DNA of 64,000 nt from Pseudomonadota bacterium (GTDB lineage Bacteria > Myxococcota_A > UBA796 > SXON01), in contig SXON01000132.1 of NCBI GenBank assembly GCA_005778355.1, positions 1 to 64,000 of the forward strand, read 5' to 3'. Shown one piece after another: positions 43,209-52,124 of this stretch. A model generated the notes under the pieces. That model was not told the DNA's origin, searched no databases, and worked only from the letters and a program-made list of their open reading frames with translations. A program made the translations under genes and the position numbers. Numbering within the stretch: position 1 is the first letter of the stretch; each line of letters starts with the position of its first letter.

Positions 43209-44205
43209 CCTGCGCTCCGACACCCTCACCCGTCCCACTCCCGGCATGCGCCGCGCCATGGCCGAGGCCGAGGTGGGCGATGATGTGTTTGGCGAGGATC
43301 CCACGGTCAACCGGTTGGAAACGCGAGTGGCGGAGCTGCTTGGCAAGGAAGCAGGCCTGTTTGTCCCAAGTGGCACCATGGCCAACCAGATCGCGATCCG
43401 CGTGCTCACCGAGCCGGGCGACGAGGTGCTGATGGAGGCCGACGCCCATCCCTTCCACTACGAGTCCGGGGGCGCCGCGGTCATTAGCGGGGTGACGATC
43501 CGGCTCGTGCAGGGCGAGGGCGGCGTGCTCAGCCCGGCGAGCGTCGCGGCGGCGGTGCGCCCGCCCAACGTTCACCACGCCCCGGCGCGGCTCTTGAGCG
43601 TGGAGAACACCAGCAATCGCGGCGGGGGGCGCGTCAGCTCGGTGGAGCGCTGCGCCGAGCTCTGCGCCATCGCGCGTGGCGCTGGACTGGCCACGCATCT
43701 CGACGGTGCCCGGCTCTGGAATTCCCATGTGGCCACCGGACGCGAACTCGCGGACTTCGCCCGTGGTTTCGACGTGGCGAACGTGTGTTTCTCCAAGGGG
43801 CTCGGCGCGCCGGTGGGCTCGATGTGGACCGGTCCCCGGGCGCTCGTCGACAAGGCCCGCCGCGTGCGGAAGATGCTCGGCGGGGGCATGCGACAGGTGG
43901 GTGTGCTCGCGGCGGCGGCGGACTACGCTCTGACCCAGCACTTGTCGCGCCTGGCAGACGATCACACGCGCGCGCGTCGACTCTGGGCCGCGTTGAAGGA
44001 ACTGGGCTACGCCGTAGAAGCCGAGCCGGAGACGAACATTCTCTTCTTCCGGGTGCCGGACGCCTCGGCCTTCGTGGCTCGCCTGAAGGAGCACGGTGTG
44101 CTCGCGATCCCGATGACGGACACCCGCGTCCGGATGGTCCTGCACCTCGATGTCGACGACGCGGGCGTGGCGGCAGCCATCGAGGTGCTGGTGCGGGTGG
44201 CGTGA
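43198..44205 (+). CDS. ltaE: Low-specificity L-threonine aldolase
   Basis: A 335-residue PLP enzyme starting at GTG 43198, overlapping the phosphoglycerate mutase gene by 11 nt. It begins [19 protein letters not shown], as the family does. Key parts are [38 protein letters not shown] (PLP-binding Asp), and the PLP lysine in [13 protein letters not shown]. It cleaves threonine or allo-threonine to glycine and acetaldehyde. Coupling to the upstream gene links glycolytic and glycine/serine metabolism in one transcript. Confidence 0.94.
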
Positions 44206-44224
44206 TCGTCGGCGTTGGCCTGGC

Positions 44225-45718
44225 TCACAAACGTTGCACCAGCGCAAACAACCACCGCGCGTGCCCAGCCATGAACTGCAGCGAGGTGAGCTCTTTCTCG
44301 CTCTCGGGCGCGAAGTAGCCCGTGCCGAGGTTGGCCACGGGGATGCCGCGATCGAGGAAGGGGTCCACGCCGGTGCCGCCACGGATCGGGGCAATCTCCG
44401 AGGCCACGCCCACGACGCGGCCGGCGGCCAGCGCCCAGTCCACGAGCTCCGGGAAAGCCGACAGTCGCGGGCCCATGTCGAGGTACTGCTCGCCGTGAGT
44501 GGCCCCCGGCGCCAGGGCCTTCACGTGCGCCACGCGCGCGTCGCGCCCGGCGAGGCTGAAGTCGCGGATGCGGACGTCGAGCCGCAGGCCGCCCTCGTGC
44601 GGCAGCGCGCGGTAGGGGTGACTGTAGCCGTCACGCCCGGATGAGTCCTCGGCGGGCAGAGTGAACCCGGGGTTGCTCGCGTAGAAGCGGTGCAACCAGC
44701 GGACCATCGCGTCGGCGGCGGCGTTGCCCGCTCGCACCACGCTCTCGACGCGGTACGACGCACCGCGCGGCAGGTGAGGCGCCATGACCGCGTGGATCGC
44801 GTCGAGGGCGGTGTCCGGTCCGGTAGCGCCCACCACCGCGTCGCAGTCGCGCAGCGCGTCGCTCTGGAACTCGGTGATCATGAGCTCGGGACAGGCCGCC
44901 GCCCACTCGGCCACCAGCCGTGGCGCGGCGCGGTGCCCCTCGGCGCGGGCCGTGGCGCCGTGGGTGTTTACGCCGCCGATGTGGACGAGCCAGCGCGAGC
45001 CGGGGCCGGGGCCCCCTGGGAAGTGAACGTGGGCCACCGCCGCGTTGAAATTCTCGACGTTGATCTCGTACGGCAGGATGCCATCGATGGTGTAGGCGTA
45101 CTTGACACCCCTCGCCGCGAAGTTCTTGGCGAGCGCGTGGATCGCCTCGAAGCGCCCGCACTCCTCGTCGGGGCGCCCGACGAGCAACAAGGGGGGGTGC
45201 TCCACCTCGGGGTGCTCGTGGAGCAGCGTGGCCAGCGTCATCATGTGGGCGAGCCCGAGCTTGTCGTCAAGGCCGAAGGGGAAGTCGCCAGGGCCGTGGA
45301 CCACATCGTGACCGAGAAACGCGGCCAGGCCGGGGTAGTTGGCCACGTTGACGACGATGCCTGGGTTCCGGAGGAAACGAAGCGCGGTGCCGACCCAGTC
45401 ACGCTGGACCTCGAGGCTGGGCACGGCCTGGGTGCCGCGGGCGGTGTCGAGGTGGACGAGGAAGGCCACCGGCGCGGCGCCGGCTCGCGTCCCGCGCCCG
45501 GGGACGACGGCGATGATGTTGGCGTGGGCGTCGCGCTCGGTGGCGTAGCCGAGCGACCCGAAGAATCGTTCCAGCTCGGCGGCGAGCACCCGCTGGCCCT
45601 CGGTGGTGGGGATGGTGGCGCTGCGCTCGTCGGACTGGGAGTCGATGGCAACGACGGCCTGGAGGTGACGCAGGCTGCGGGCGCCGAGCTCGGCGTCGGT
45701 GGGGCGGGCGGGGATCAT
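44225..45718 (-). CDS. M20-family metallopeptidase, PepT-like
   Basis: A 497-residue dizinc peptidase from ATG 45718 (MIPARPTDAELGARSL). Ligand motifs are FLVHLDTARG, FPFGLDDKLGLAHM, GRPDEECGRFEAI and a late DGYSHPYRA. The lid domain begins AAVAHVHFPGG. The order matches the tripeptidase T branch. It would act in the cytoplasm on peptides or amides. The track's long N-terminal extension is artefact from the overlapping frame of the FG-GAP gene. It is the downstream partner of that gene with a 28-bp gap. Confidence 0.88.
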   Translation of the reverse strand: MIPARPTDAELGARSLRHLQAVVAIDSQSDERSATIPTTEGQRVLAAELERFFGSLGYATERDAHANIIAVVPGRGTRAGAAPVAFLVHLDTARGTQAVPSLEVQRDWVGTALRFLRNPGIVVNVANYPGLAAFLGHDVVHGPGDFPFGLDDKLGLAHMMTLATLLHEHPEVEHPPLLLVGRPDEECGRFEAIHALAKNFAARGVKYAYTIDGILPYEINVENFNAAVAHVHFPGGPGPGSRWLVHIGGVNTHGATARAEGHRAAPRLVAEWAAACPELMITEFQSDALRDCDAVVGATGPDTALDAIHAVMAPHLPRGASYRVESVVRAGNAAADAMVRWLHRFYASNPGFTLPAEDSSGRDGYSHPYRALPHEGGLRLDVRIRDFSLAGRDARVAHVKALAPGATHGEQYLDMGPRLSAFPELVDWALAAGRVVGVASEIAPIRGGTGVDPFLDRGIPVANLGTGYFAPESEKELTSLQFMAGHARWLFALVQRL

Positions 45719-45746
45719 GAGCGGCGGTGTAGCCCGGGTCGCGGGG

Positions 45747-48569
45747 CTAGGCCGGGTGGCGGCGCCGGCGTCGCCATGCGAGCACGCCGACCAGGGGGAG
45801 GGCCGCGGCCGGTGCCATCTCGTCGCACCCGCAGGTCTCCCCCTCGTCCGCCGCCGGATGCTCGGTGGTCGAGCTCTCGCCGGTATGGCCAGTGTCGATG
45901 GCCGCATCAACTCCATCGCAGTCCTGGTCGATCGCGTCGCCGGGAATGTCCTCGGCACCCGGGAACACGGCCGGGTCGCCGTCGTCGCAGTCGCCATCGA
46001 CCGACGAGGACCAGGCGGGGTCGTCGCAGTGTTGGCCCGCCACCACCCCGTCGCCGTAACCGTCGCGGTCACGGTCATAGTACCAGGTCGGCGCGTCAAC
46101 GGCGTCCGCGTCGCCGTCGCCGTCGCAGTTCTCGTCGGTGCCGTCGCAGTGCTCGTCGGCCCCGGGGTTCACCGCGGGGTCCAGATCGTCGCAGTCGCCA
46201 TCGAGGGGTGCGCCCAGCGGCGTGCATGAATCCCCCAGTGAGTCCACGCCGTAGCCATCGGCGTCCTGGTCGAGGAACCACTCTGTCTCCGCTCCGATGC
46301 CCGGGTCGCTGGGGTCGCAGTCGAAGGCGTCGTCCGCGCCGTCACCGTCGCCGTCGTAGTCGAAACGACCGTCGCAATCCTCGTCGACGAGGTCGAGACC
46401 GTCTTCCATCGCGCAGGGTGCGACGCCGGGATCCGAGTCGTTGCAGTCGCCGAATTCCACTGGCCAGCCATCGCCGTCGGCATCTTCGATATCGACCGGC
46501 GCCCACGTGTCACAGTCGATAAACAGCACGCCATCGGCGTACGTGACCTGCAACACGTCTTCGAGCGTGACGCCCTCGCAGGGGCTCTCGCTGTCGACCT
46601 GGTACTCGCGCGTGCCGTCGCTTATCGTCCACGACTGTTCATAGCCGTACTCGCTTGACGCGTAGCCCCACTCGTAGGCGCAGCCGTCCAGCTCGGTGGT
46701 CCAGCGCTCGATCTCGCCCGCCCAGAAGTCCATCCCGTCGTAAAGGACTTGGTGGTAGTAGGTCGCGGCGAGTACCGAGGTCGTGCCGTCCGGCCAGTCG
46801 AGCGAGCCCCAGGCCCGCTCGGTATCGGCGTCGTCGCTCCATCCCCCGAGCCGCGCGGCGGAGATGCCGCTGCCGGTGGCCTCGGTGAAGGTGGCCTCGA
46901 GAGCCCAGTACTCGTCGGTGGTGACGGTCACGTCGCACTCGAAGCCGTCGTCGACGTACCGGACGCTGCTCTCCCCGGTGCCGCGTGCCTCGATCTCGCC
47001 CGCACAGTCGAGGATCGAACCACTCCGCGTCGCGCAACCGCTCTCGGGCTCGCCTGCCTCTTCGCTGGCTTCGCAGTCGGCGGCGCTGGCGGCCGCCCGG
47101 GCCTCGGCTGCGAGGTCGAGCGGACACGGGGAGAAACCGCAGCTCCCGGCCCGGTGCGCGGCAAGGTCGGCGGGCGCCGCGATCTCGGGGCAGGTCGTCA
47201 CGTGGGTGCCGGCCGGATCGTCGGCCTCGTCGCAGTCGCTGTCGATCCCGTCGCCCGCCGTCTCGAGGGCGCCAGGATAGCGCGCAGCATCGGTGTCGTC
47301 GCAGTCTCGCAGCCGCGTGAAATAGTCGGCATAGGCCCCGTCACCGTCGTCGTCGGTGAGCGCCAGCCTGATCGACACCGCGCCGGCGCTGGTGTCGTGG
47401 CCGATGGCCAGGTCGGGCCAGCCGTTGCCGTCGCTGTCGCCGACGGAGGCAAGACTGGTGGGATCGCTGGCCGACAGCGTGATCGCGCTCGAGCTCGCGA
47501 GATCATAGACCACGGAGGTCTCGCGGTAGGCGGGACAGTCGCAGTCGGCCAGCGGGTAGCCGGTGTACAGCGAGGCGGCGATCTCGTCGCCACCGTCGCC
47601 GTGCGCGTCGCCCGTGCCGCCGACAATGAGGTCGGCCTCGTCGGCGTACTCGGGAACCAGCGGGAAAAGTTCCGCGTCAGGGGAGCTGCCAAGGCTGCCG
47701 GAGGACCCGAGGTAGAGCGAGGCCAGCCCCACCGAATCGCGCCACTCGGCCACGACGAGCAGGTCGCCGCGTCCGTCAGCGTCGAAGTCGCCGCCGATCA
47801 GCGCGTCCCCTGAGCGACGGCGGTCGGCCGTACCCTCGGGCTCCTGCCAGGCCGCTGCAGCTTCGATCTCGTCGGCATCGCCAAGGAACAGGTAGGCGGT
47901 GCCCGTGCCGACAGTTCCGACCACCCCCGGCGCCCCCACCGCCCACTCGTCGTCGCCATCCCCGTCGATGTCCGGTACCGCCGCCACCGAGTAGCCGAAC
48001 TCGTCGCCGGTACCGTCACCGAGCAGTGTCGCAAATGCCGTGGCGCTGATCCCCTCGCTGCTGCCAAGGAAGGCGCTTGCCTCGTCGCCCGAGGGCGCGC
48101 CGACCAGGAGGTCGGAGAGCGCGTCGCCATCGACGTCGCCGCTGGCCAGCGCGTACCCGAACTCGCTGCCCGCGGTGCCGACGAGCGAGGTCGCCGTCGC
48201 GCCGAGGCCGCTGGCCGACCCGGAGTACACGTGGACGGTGTCGATCGCGGGGAGGCCCGCCGCGAGGTCGGCGTAGCCGTCGCCGTCGGCATCGGGCAGA
48301 AAGCTCACCACAGTGCCGAGCCCGCCGCCCGCGACGCCCCCGTCTACCCGCGCGTTCCAGGTCGCCTCGATGCCACCGCCCGTGCCGAGGAACACGTAGA
48401 TCGCGCCCGCGTCGGCGCCGCCGCTGTCGTGCCCGGGAGCGCCCACCACGAGGTCGGCGATGCCGTCGCCATCGATGTCTTCCCCGCCGGCCAGCGCCGC
48501 GCCGAACCCGTCGCCCGAGGCTTCGCCCTCGATGTAGGGCGCGCCGGCCACGAGGAAGACGTAGCTCAC
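45747..48569 (-). CDS. Large FG-GAP/MopE-motif surface protein with MYXO-CTERM-like tail
   Basis: A 940-residue protein. Residues 1-400 are FG-GAP propeller blades (GFGAALAGGEDIDGDGIADLVVGAPG and repeats). The middle is Cys-rich and beta-rich. From about 710 come MopE-type metal-binding motifs (GDCNDSDPGVAPC, GDCDDLDPAVNPGADEHCDG, NCDGDGDADA). The tail (TCGCDEMAP, then PLVGVLAWRRRRR) is a Cys-containing signal, helix and Arg cluster of the MYXO-CTERM type, implying sorting by a myxosortase or similar. The first residues MSYVFLVAGAP lack a signal peptide and look like mid-propeller sequence, so the 5' end may be truncated or misplaced. A 28-bp piece of this 5' end recurs at 49039. Confidence 0.82.
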   Translation of the reverse strand: MSYVFLVAGAPYIEGEASGDGFGAALAGGEDIDGDGIADLVVGAPGHDSGGADAGAIYVFLGTGGGIEATWNARVDGGVAGGGLGTVVSFLPDADGDGYADLAAGLPAIDTVHVYSGSASGLGATATSLVGTAGSEFGYALASGDVDGDALSDLLVGAPSGDEASAFLGSSEGISATAFATLLGDGTGDEFGYSVAAVPDIDGDGDDEWAVGAPGVVGTVGTGTAYLFLGDADEIEAAAAWQEPEGTADRRRSGDALIGGDFDADGRGDLLVVAEWRDSVGLASLYLGSSGSLGSSPDAELFPLVPEYADEADLIVGGTGDAHGDGGDEIAASLYTGYPLADCDCPAYRETSVVYDLASSSAITLSASDPTSLASVGDSDGNGWPDLAIGHDTSAGAVSIRLALTDDDGDGAYADYFTRLRDCDDTDAARYPGALETAGDGIDSDCDEADDPAGTHVTTCPEIAAPADLAAHRAGSCGFSPCPLDLAAEARAAASAADCEASEEAGEPESGCATRSGSILDCAGEIEARGTGESSVRYVDDGFECDVTVTTDEYWALEATFTEATGSGISAARLGGWSDDADTERAWGSLDWPDGTTSVLAATYYHQVLYDGMDFWAGEIERWTTELDGCAYEWGYASSEYGYEQSWTISDGTREYQVDSESPCEGVTLEDVLQVTYADGVLFIDCDTWAPVDIEDADGDGWPVEFGDCNDSDPGVAPCAMEDGLDLVDEDCDGRFDYDGDGDGADDAFDCDPSDPGIGAETEWFLDQDADGYGVDSLGDSCTPLGAPLDGDCDDLDPAVNPGADEHCDGTDENCDGDGDADAVDAPTWYYDRDRDGYGDGVVAGQHCDDPAWSSSVDGDCDDGDPAVFPGAEDIPGDAIDQDCDGVDAAIDTGHTGESSTTEHPAADEGETCGCDEMAPAAALPLVGVLAWRRRRRHPA

Positions 48570-48571
48570 GA

Positions 48572-49085
48572 AGGGAGCGTAGCCCGGTCGCGAGTCGGCC
48601 CGCTACGCCGCGCGGCGCCTCACCGCGAGCACCCCGCGCCGCTCCGTCGTAACCAGATGGCGTTTTCGAGGGCGCTCGCGGGTGAGCCCCGGAGAATGCG
48701 CCGGTGCTTTCCGCGAGGCTGCAAGACTCTCGGCGTTCGCCTGTGGAACCGCTAGCCGATCAGTCGTCCAGTCCGAAAAACGGCACGAATTTCGGCGGAT
48801 TCTCGGAGGCTAACGGGGCGAGCGGGTGAGAATGCGCCGGTGTGTCGCGACACGGCACGCGTCCGCGCACGAGGCCCAGCGGGTTCGCGCAGGCGCGCGC
48901 TCCGTGCCCGGGATGCTCGTGAAGATCGAGCCGATGATCGGCCACCCACAAACGTCGGTCTCGGTGCCGCCTCGGCGCTGAACCGGAGCGTCCCGAATCA
49001 CCACCGGCGGGCGCGGCGGGGCGCGCCGTCGGGGGGCCCCGGCCACGAGGAAGACGTAGCTCACGACGAAAACGTCGCGAGGCCG
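48572..49085. other. Noncoding region with a duplicated 5' fragment of the FG-GAP gene
   Basis: This 514-bp gap has no convincing gene. The 28-bp sequence at 48544-48571 (encoding MSYVFLVAGA on the minus strand) recurs exactly at 49039-49066, followed there by a frame that soon becomes Arg/Pro-rich nonsense (48810-49064). GAGAATGCGCCGGTG is also present twice (about 48694 and 48828). The palindrome GTGTCGCGACAC lies at 48842-48853. I read this as a decayed partial duplication or a rearranged promoter region. Confidence 0.55.
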
Positions 49086-50504
49086 CTACGCCGCGCGCCG
49101 CCGTCCGAGGTCCGGCAACACCGACCACACCCCGCTTGCCATCTGCCGCGCGTCGACCGACCGGATCTTGAGCAACTGTCGCGCGATCATCCGCGGGCGC
49201 ATGTAGAAACGGAAGGTGGCTTCGCGTAGCGCCTCGAGCAGTTGCGCCGGCGACTGCACCTCGCTGGCCACCACGATGCGGTCGAGATCCGGGTTGAAGG
49301 TGGTGTAGTTCTCCCAGTCGCGACGGTCGAGTCGGCCTTCGCGTGACATTCGTGAGTAGAGTTCGCTCCCGGGGAAGGGCACGGTGATGGCGAACTTGGC
49401 GAAGTCGAGCTCCAGCGAGCAGGCGTACTCGATAGTCTGTCTTGTTTGCTCGGGCGTTTCGCCCGGCATTCCCAGCATGAAAAGACCCACGGTGGTGATG
49501 CCGATCTCGCGACAGTGGCGGATCGTCTCGCGGCTCTTGTCTGTTGTATTGGACTTGTTGACGCCCTTGAGTAGAGTGTCGACGCCGCTCTCGATGCCGA
49601 ACACGAGCCGTCGACAGCCGGACTTGTACATCCACTGGAGGGCCTCGCGGTCGACCACGTCGGTGCGCAGCTCGCTCAGCCACACCACCCGCTCGTGAAG
49701 TTTACGACTGATCATCTCCTCGGCGAACTCGATGGCGTGTTTGCGTCCCATCGGGAAGATGGGGTCCATGAAGCCCACCTGTCGCACGCCGAAATGCCGC
49801 ACGTCGTGCTCGATCTCGTCCACCACGTTTCGGGCGCTTCGTTTGCGGTACACCTTGCCCTGGTTCTCCAGTGCGCAGTAGGTACAACGGAAGGGGCAGC
49901 CCCGGCTCGCGGCCACCGCCACGATTGGGCGAGCGATTGTGCCCAGCGGAAGCAGCGAGTAACGATTGTAGGGGAGAATGCCCCAGTCCGGAAACGGGAA
50001 GCGGTCGAGATCGTCGACCAGCGCTCGGGCGCGCCCCTTCTCCCCGCGCACACTGACGCCCTCCACCGCGTCGCCGCGTCCTCCCCGCTGCCAGGCGGCG
50101 AGCAGGTCGACGGCGGCCTGCTCACCCTCCCCGTGCACCACCGCGTCGGCGAGGCCGGTGTCGAGCAGCTCCTCGGGGAAAAGGTCGGCGTGGATGTTGC
50201 CGGCGAACACCTTCATCGCCGGGTAGCGCTGGCGTACCTCTCGCAATAGAGCGTACACGTCGGTCGCGACCGGCGTGAGGACGGACACCCCGAAGGCCTC
50301 GGGCCGATATCGCTCGATGGCGTCGAGCACGGCGACGTTGCCTCCGCGGAAGGCAAAGTCGTCCCAGGTGCGCACCTCGTGGCCCGCCGCCTTGAGGAAG
50401 GTACCGATGTAGGCCAGGCCGATACACGGCATGGCTTCCAGCAAGGCCGCGAAGCGCCCAAACTGCTGGGGCCGGATGCTCGGGTTGAGGAGGAGAACGC
50501 GCAC
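49086..50504 (-). CDS. B12-binding radical SAM enzyme
   Basis: A 472-residue protein from GTG 50504 (MRVLLLNPSIRP). A cobalamin-binding-like domain occupies about 1-150 (CIGLAYIGTFLKAAGHEVRTWDD, VFAGNIHADLFPEELL). The radical SAM core follows with the cluster motif SRGCPFRCTYCALENQG, then VGFMDPIFPMGRK, FGIESGVDTLLKGVNK and MLGMPGETPEQTRQTIEYA. Such proteins methylate or rearrange lipids, nucleosides and natural products. The substrate is unknown. The C-terminal FRFYMRPRMIARQLLKI is typical of the hopanoid/bacteriochlorophyll-type family tail. The track extension to 51839 is antisense. Confidence 0.9.
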   Translation of the reverse strand: MRVLLLNPSIRPQQFGRFAALLEAMPCIGLAYIGTFLKAAGHEVRTWDDFAFRGGNVAVLDAIERYRPEAFGVSVLTPVATDVYALLREVRQRYPAMKVFAGNIHADLFPEELLDTGLADAVVHGEGEQAAVDLLAAWQRGGRGDAVEGVSVRGEKGRARALVDDLDRFPFPDWGILPYNRYSLLPLGTIARPIVAVAASRGCPFRCTYCALENQGKVYRKRSARNVVDEIEHDVRHFGVRQVGFMDPIFPMGRKHAIEFAEEMISRKLHERVVWLSELRTDVVDREALQWMYKSGCRRLVFGIESGVDTLLKGVNKSNTTDKSRETIRHCREIGITTVGLFMLGMPGETPEQTRQTIEYACSLELDFAKFAITVPFPGSELYSRMSREGRLDRRDWENYTTFNPDLDRIVVASEVQSPAQLLEALREATFRFYMRPRMIARQLLKIRSVDARQMASGVWSVLPDLGRRRAA

Positions 50505-50576
50505 GGGCCTGTTGAGTATACCGGGCCCCGCGATGGCCTCGGCGTCATGGGCCTCACCGGGGGATAAGGAGATTGC

Positions 50577-51035
50577 ATGTTGCCCGTCGTCTTCGAGCTC
50601 AGCAGCGCCGCGTTCACCCACGGCGCGACCATTCCGGCGCGCCACACGTGCACGGCCGACGACGTGTCGCCCGCGCTCTCCTGGACCGCGCCCCCCGAGG
50701 GCACGGCGAGCTTCGCCCTGGTGGTGGACGATCCCGATGCACCCCGTCGAACCTGGCAACACTGGCTGGTGTGGAACATCCCGCCCACCACCCGGCAGCT
50801 CGGCGAGGCGCTCGGCGCCGACCAGCACGTCCAGGGCACCAACGACTTCAAGAAGCTGGGCTACGGCGGCCCCTGCCCCCCGCCGGGCCACGGGGCCCAT
50901 CGGTATTTTTTCCGCTTGTACGCCCTCGACGTGATGCTTGGGCTGCCGGTCGGTGCCTCGCGCACGGAGCTCGACGCGGCGATCAAGGGCCACGTCCTCG
51001 CCTCCGCCGAGCTCATGGGCAAGTCCTGGCGGTAG
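50577..51035 (+). CDS. PEBP/RKIP family protein (YbhB/YbcL-like)
   Basis: A 152-residue phosphatidylethanolamine-binding-fold protein. The ligand pocket motifs are DDVSPALSW, DDPDAPRRTWQHWLVWNIPP and GPCPPPGHGAHRYFFRLYALD. No signal peptide, so it is cytoplasmic. Bacterial members have no well-defined role beyond anion binding. It is divergent from the radical SAM gene with a 72-bp gap and precedes the next gene by 9 nt. Confidence 0.93.
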   Translation: MLPVVFELSSAAFTHGATIPARHTCTADDVSPALSWTAPPEGTASFALVVDDPDAPRRTWQHWLVWNIPPTTRQLGEALGADQHVQGTNDFKKLGYGGPCPPPGHGAHRYFFRLYALDVMLGLPVGASRTELDAAIKGHVLASAELMGKSWR

Positions 51036-51044
51036 ACTGCGTCG

Positions 51045-52124
51045 ATGCTCCTTCTCGTCGCCGCCGCGCTCGCCGTTCCCTTCTTCGCCGAGCGTTTCGA
51101 CGCCAACGCCATCCCCACCGACTGGAAGGTGCGCGCCATCGAGTCGACCGGCGGTGGCGAGGCCAGCAAGGTGACCGTCGAAAGCGGGCAGCTCGTGGTC
51201 GCGACGGGCAAGTCCGGCAAGAAGTTCAGCGGTCTCGCGCGCAAGTTCGAGCTGCGCAGCGTGAGCTGGCTCAAGGTGCAGGCCCGGGTGCAGAGCGACG
51301 TGACCGGCGGGAGCGGCCAGTGCGACGTTGTGCTCCACTTCGACGGCGGCGTGGTGGAGCCCGCGCGCCCCTGCCTCGTGCGCAACGACCCCGAGCCCTA
51401 CACCCGCTTCGTGCAGGTGCCCCAGGGGGCGCGCGACGTCGAGTTCACGATGTACAACACCCTGCCCGGCACGGTGCGCTTCGACGACATCTTGCTCGAG
51501 GCCGTGAACATCGACTGGAAAACCGTCAATCGGGGGAGCTTCTCGTACTACTGGCAGGGAAACGACGGTTTCCGCGAGGATAGTCTCACCGCGAACGACG
51601 AGTTGGTCGACAAGACGCTGGCTTTCATCGGCACCGCCGGCCGGGTGCACCTCGACGTGTGGAAGTACCCCGACGTGGCCACCCTCGAGCAGTACACCGG
51701 CGTGCACGCCGAGGCTTACGTGGAGGGCGACACGCTCCACACCACGGTGCGCAGCGACGCCCGCAGCGTGGTGCAGATGCTCGCGCGCGCGTGGGGGAGC
51801 GCGCCGTCGCCTGCTCTGGCGGAGGGCCTGCCCGTGCACGTGGTGGGCCAGTGGGACGACCGGGAGCCGCGTATGGTTACCCGGCGGCTGGTGGGCGAGG
51901 GGAAGTGCCCGTCGCTGGCCGACCTGCTCGATCCGGCCAAGTACGCCGCGCTCGATGCCGACAAGGTGCTGGTGGCCGGGGCGCTGGTGAGCTGGGTGAT
52001 GGAAACGAAGGGGTCGGGCGCGGTCAAGGCCGCCTACGGGGCCGCGAATGCCGCCACGGCCCTGGAGGGCGCGCTCGGGATGACGCTCGCCGAGGCCGAG
52101 GCGAAGTTCCGCGCATGGTTGTGA
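51045..52124 (+). CDS. Exported protein of unknown function
   Basis: A 359-residue protein with the short leader MLLLVAAALA-VPFF. Residues 15-160 look like a beta-sandwich, possibly carbohydrate-binding (FFAERFDANAIPTDWKVRAIE, WLKVQARVQSDVTGGSGQCDVVLHFDGG, TRFVQVPQGARDVEFTMYN, VRFDDILLEAV). The remainder (LVDKTLAFIGTAGRVHLDVWKYPDVATLEQYTG and LLDPAKYAALDADKVLVAGALVSWVMETKG) resembles the alpha/beta layout of peptidase MA-like proteins without HExxH. Function is unknown. It overlaps the next gene by 10 nt. Confidence 0.68.
   Translation: MLLLVAAALAVPFFAERFDANAIPTDWKVRAIESTGGGEASKVTVESGQLVVATGKSGKKFSGLARKFELRSVSWLKVQARVQSDVTGGSGQCDVVLHFDGGVVEPARPCLVRNDPEPYTRFVQVPQGARDVEFTMYNTLPGTVRFDDILLEAVNIDWKTVNRGSFSYYWQGNDGFREDSLTANDELVDKTLAFIGTAGRVHLDVWKYPDVATLEQYTGVHAEAYVEGDTLHTTVRSDARSVVQMLARAWGSAPSPALAEGLPVHVVGQWDDREPRMVTRRLVGEGKCPSLADLLDPAKYAALDADKVLVAGALVSWVMETKGSGAVKAAYGAANAATALEGALGMTLAEAEAKFRAWL

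Noticed and set aside
48810-49064. 84-residue ORF sharing MSYVFLVAGAP with the FG-GAP gene
   Set aside because: After the shared 28-bp start the translation is Arg/Pro-rich and unrelated to the family; treated as a duplicated fragment, not a gene.
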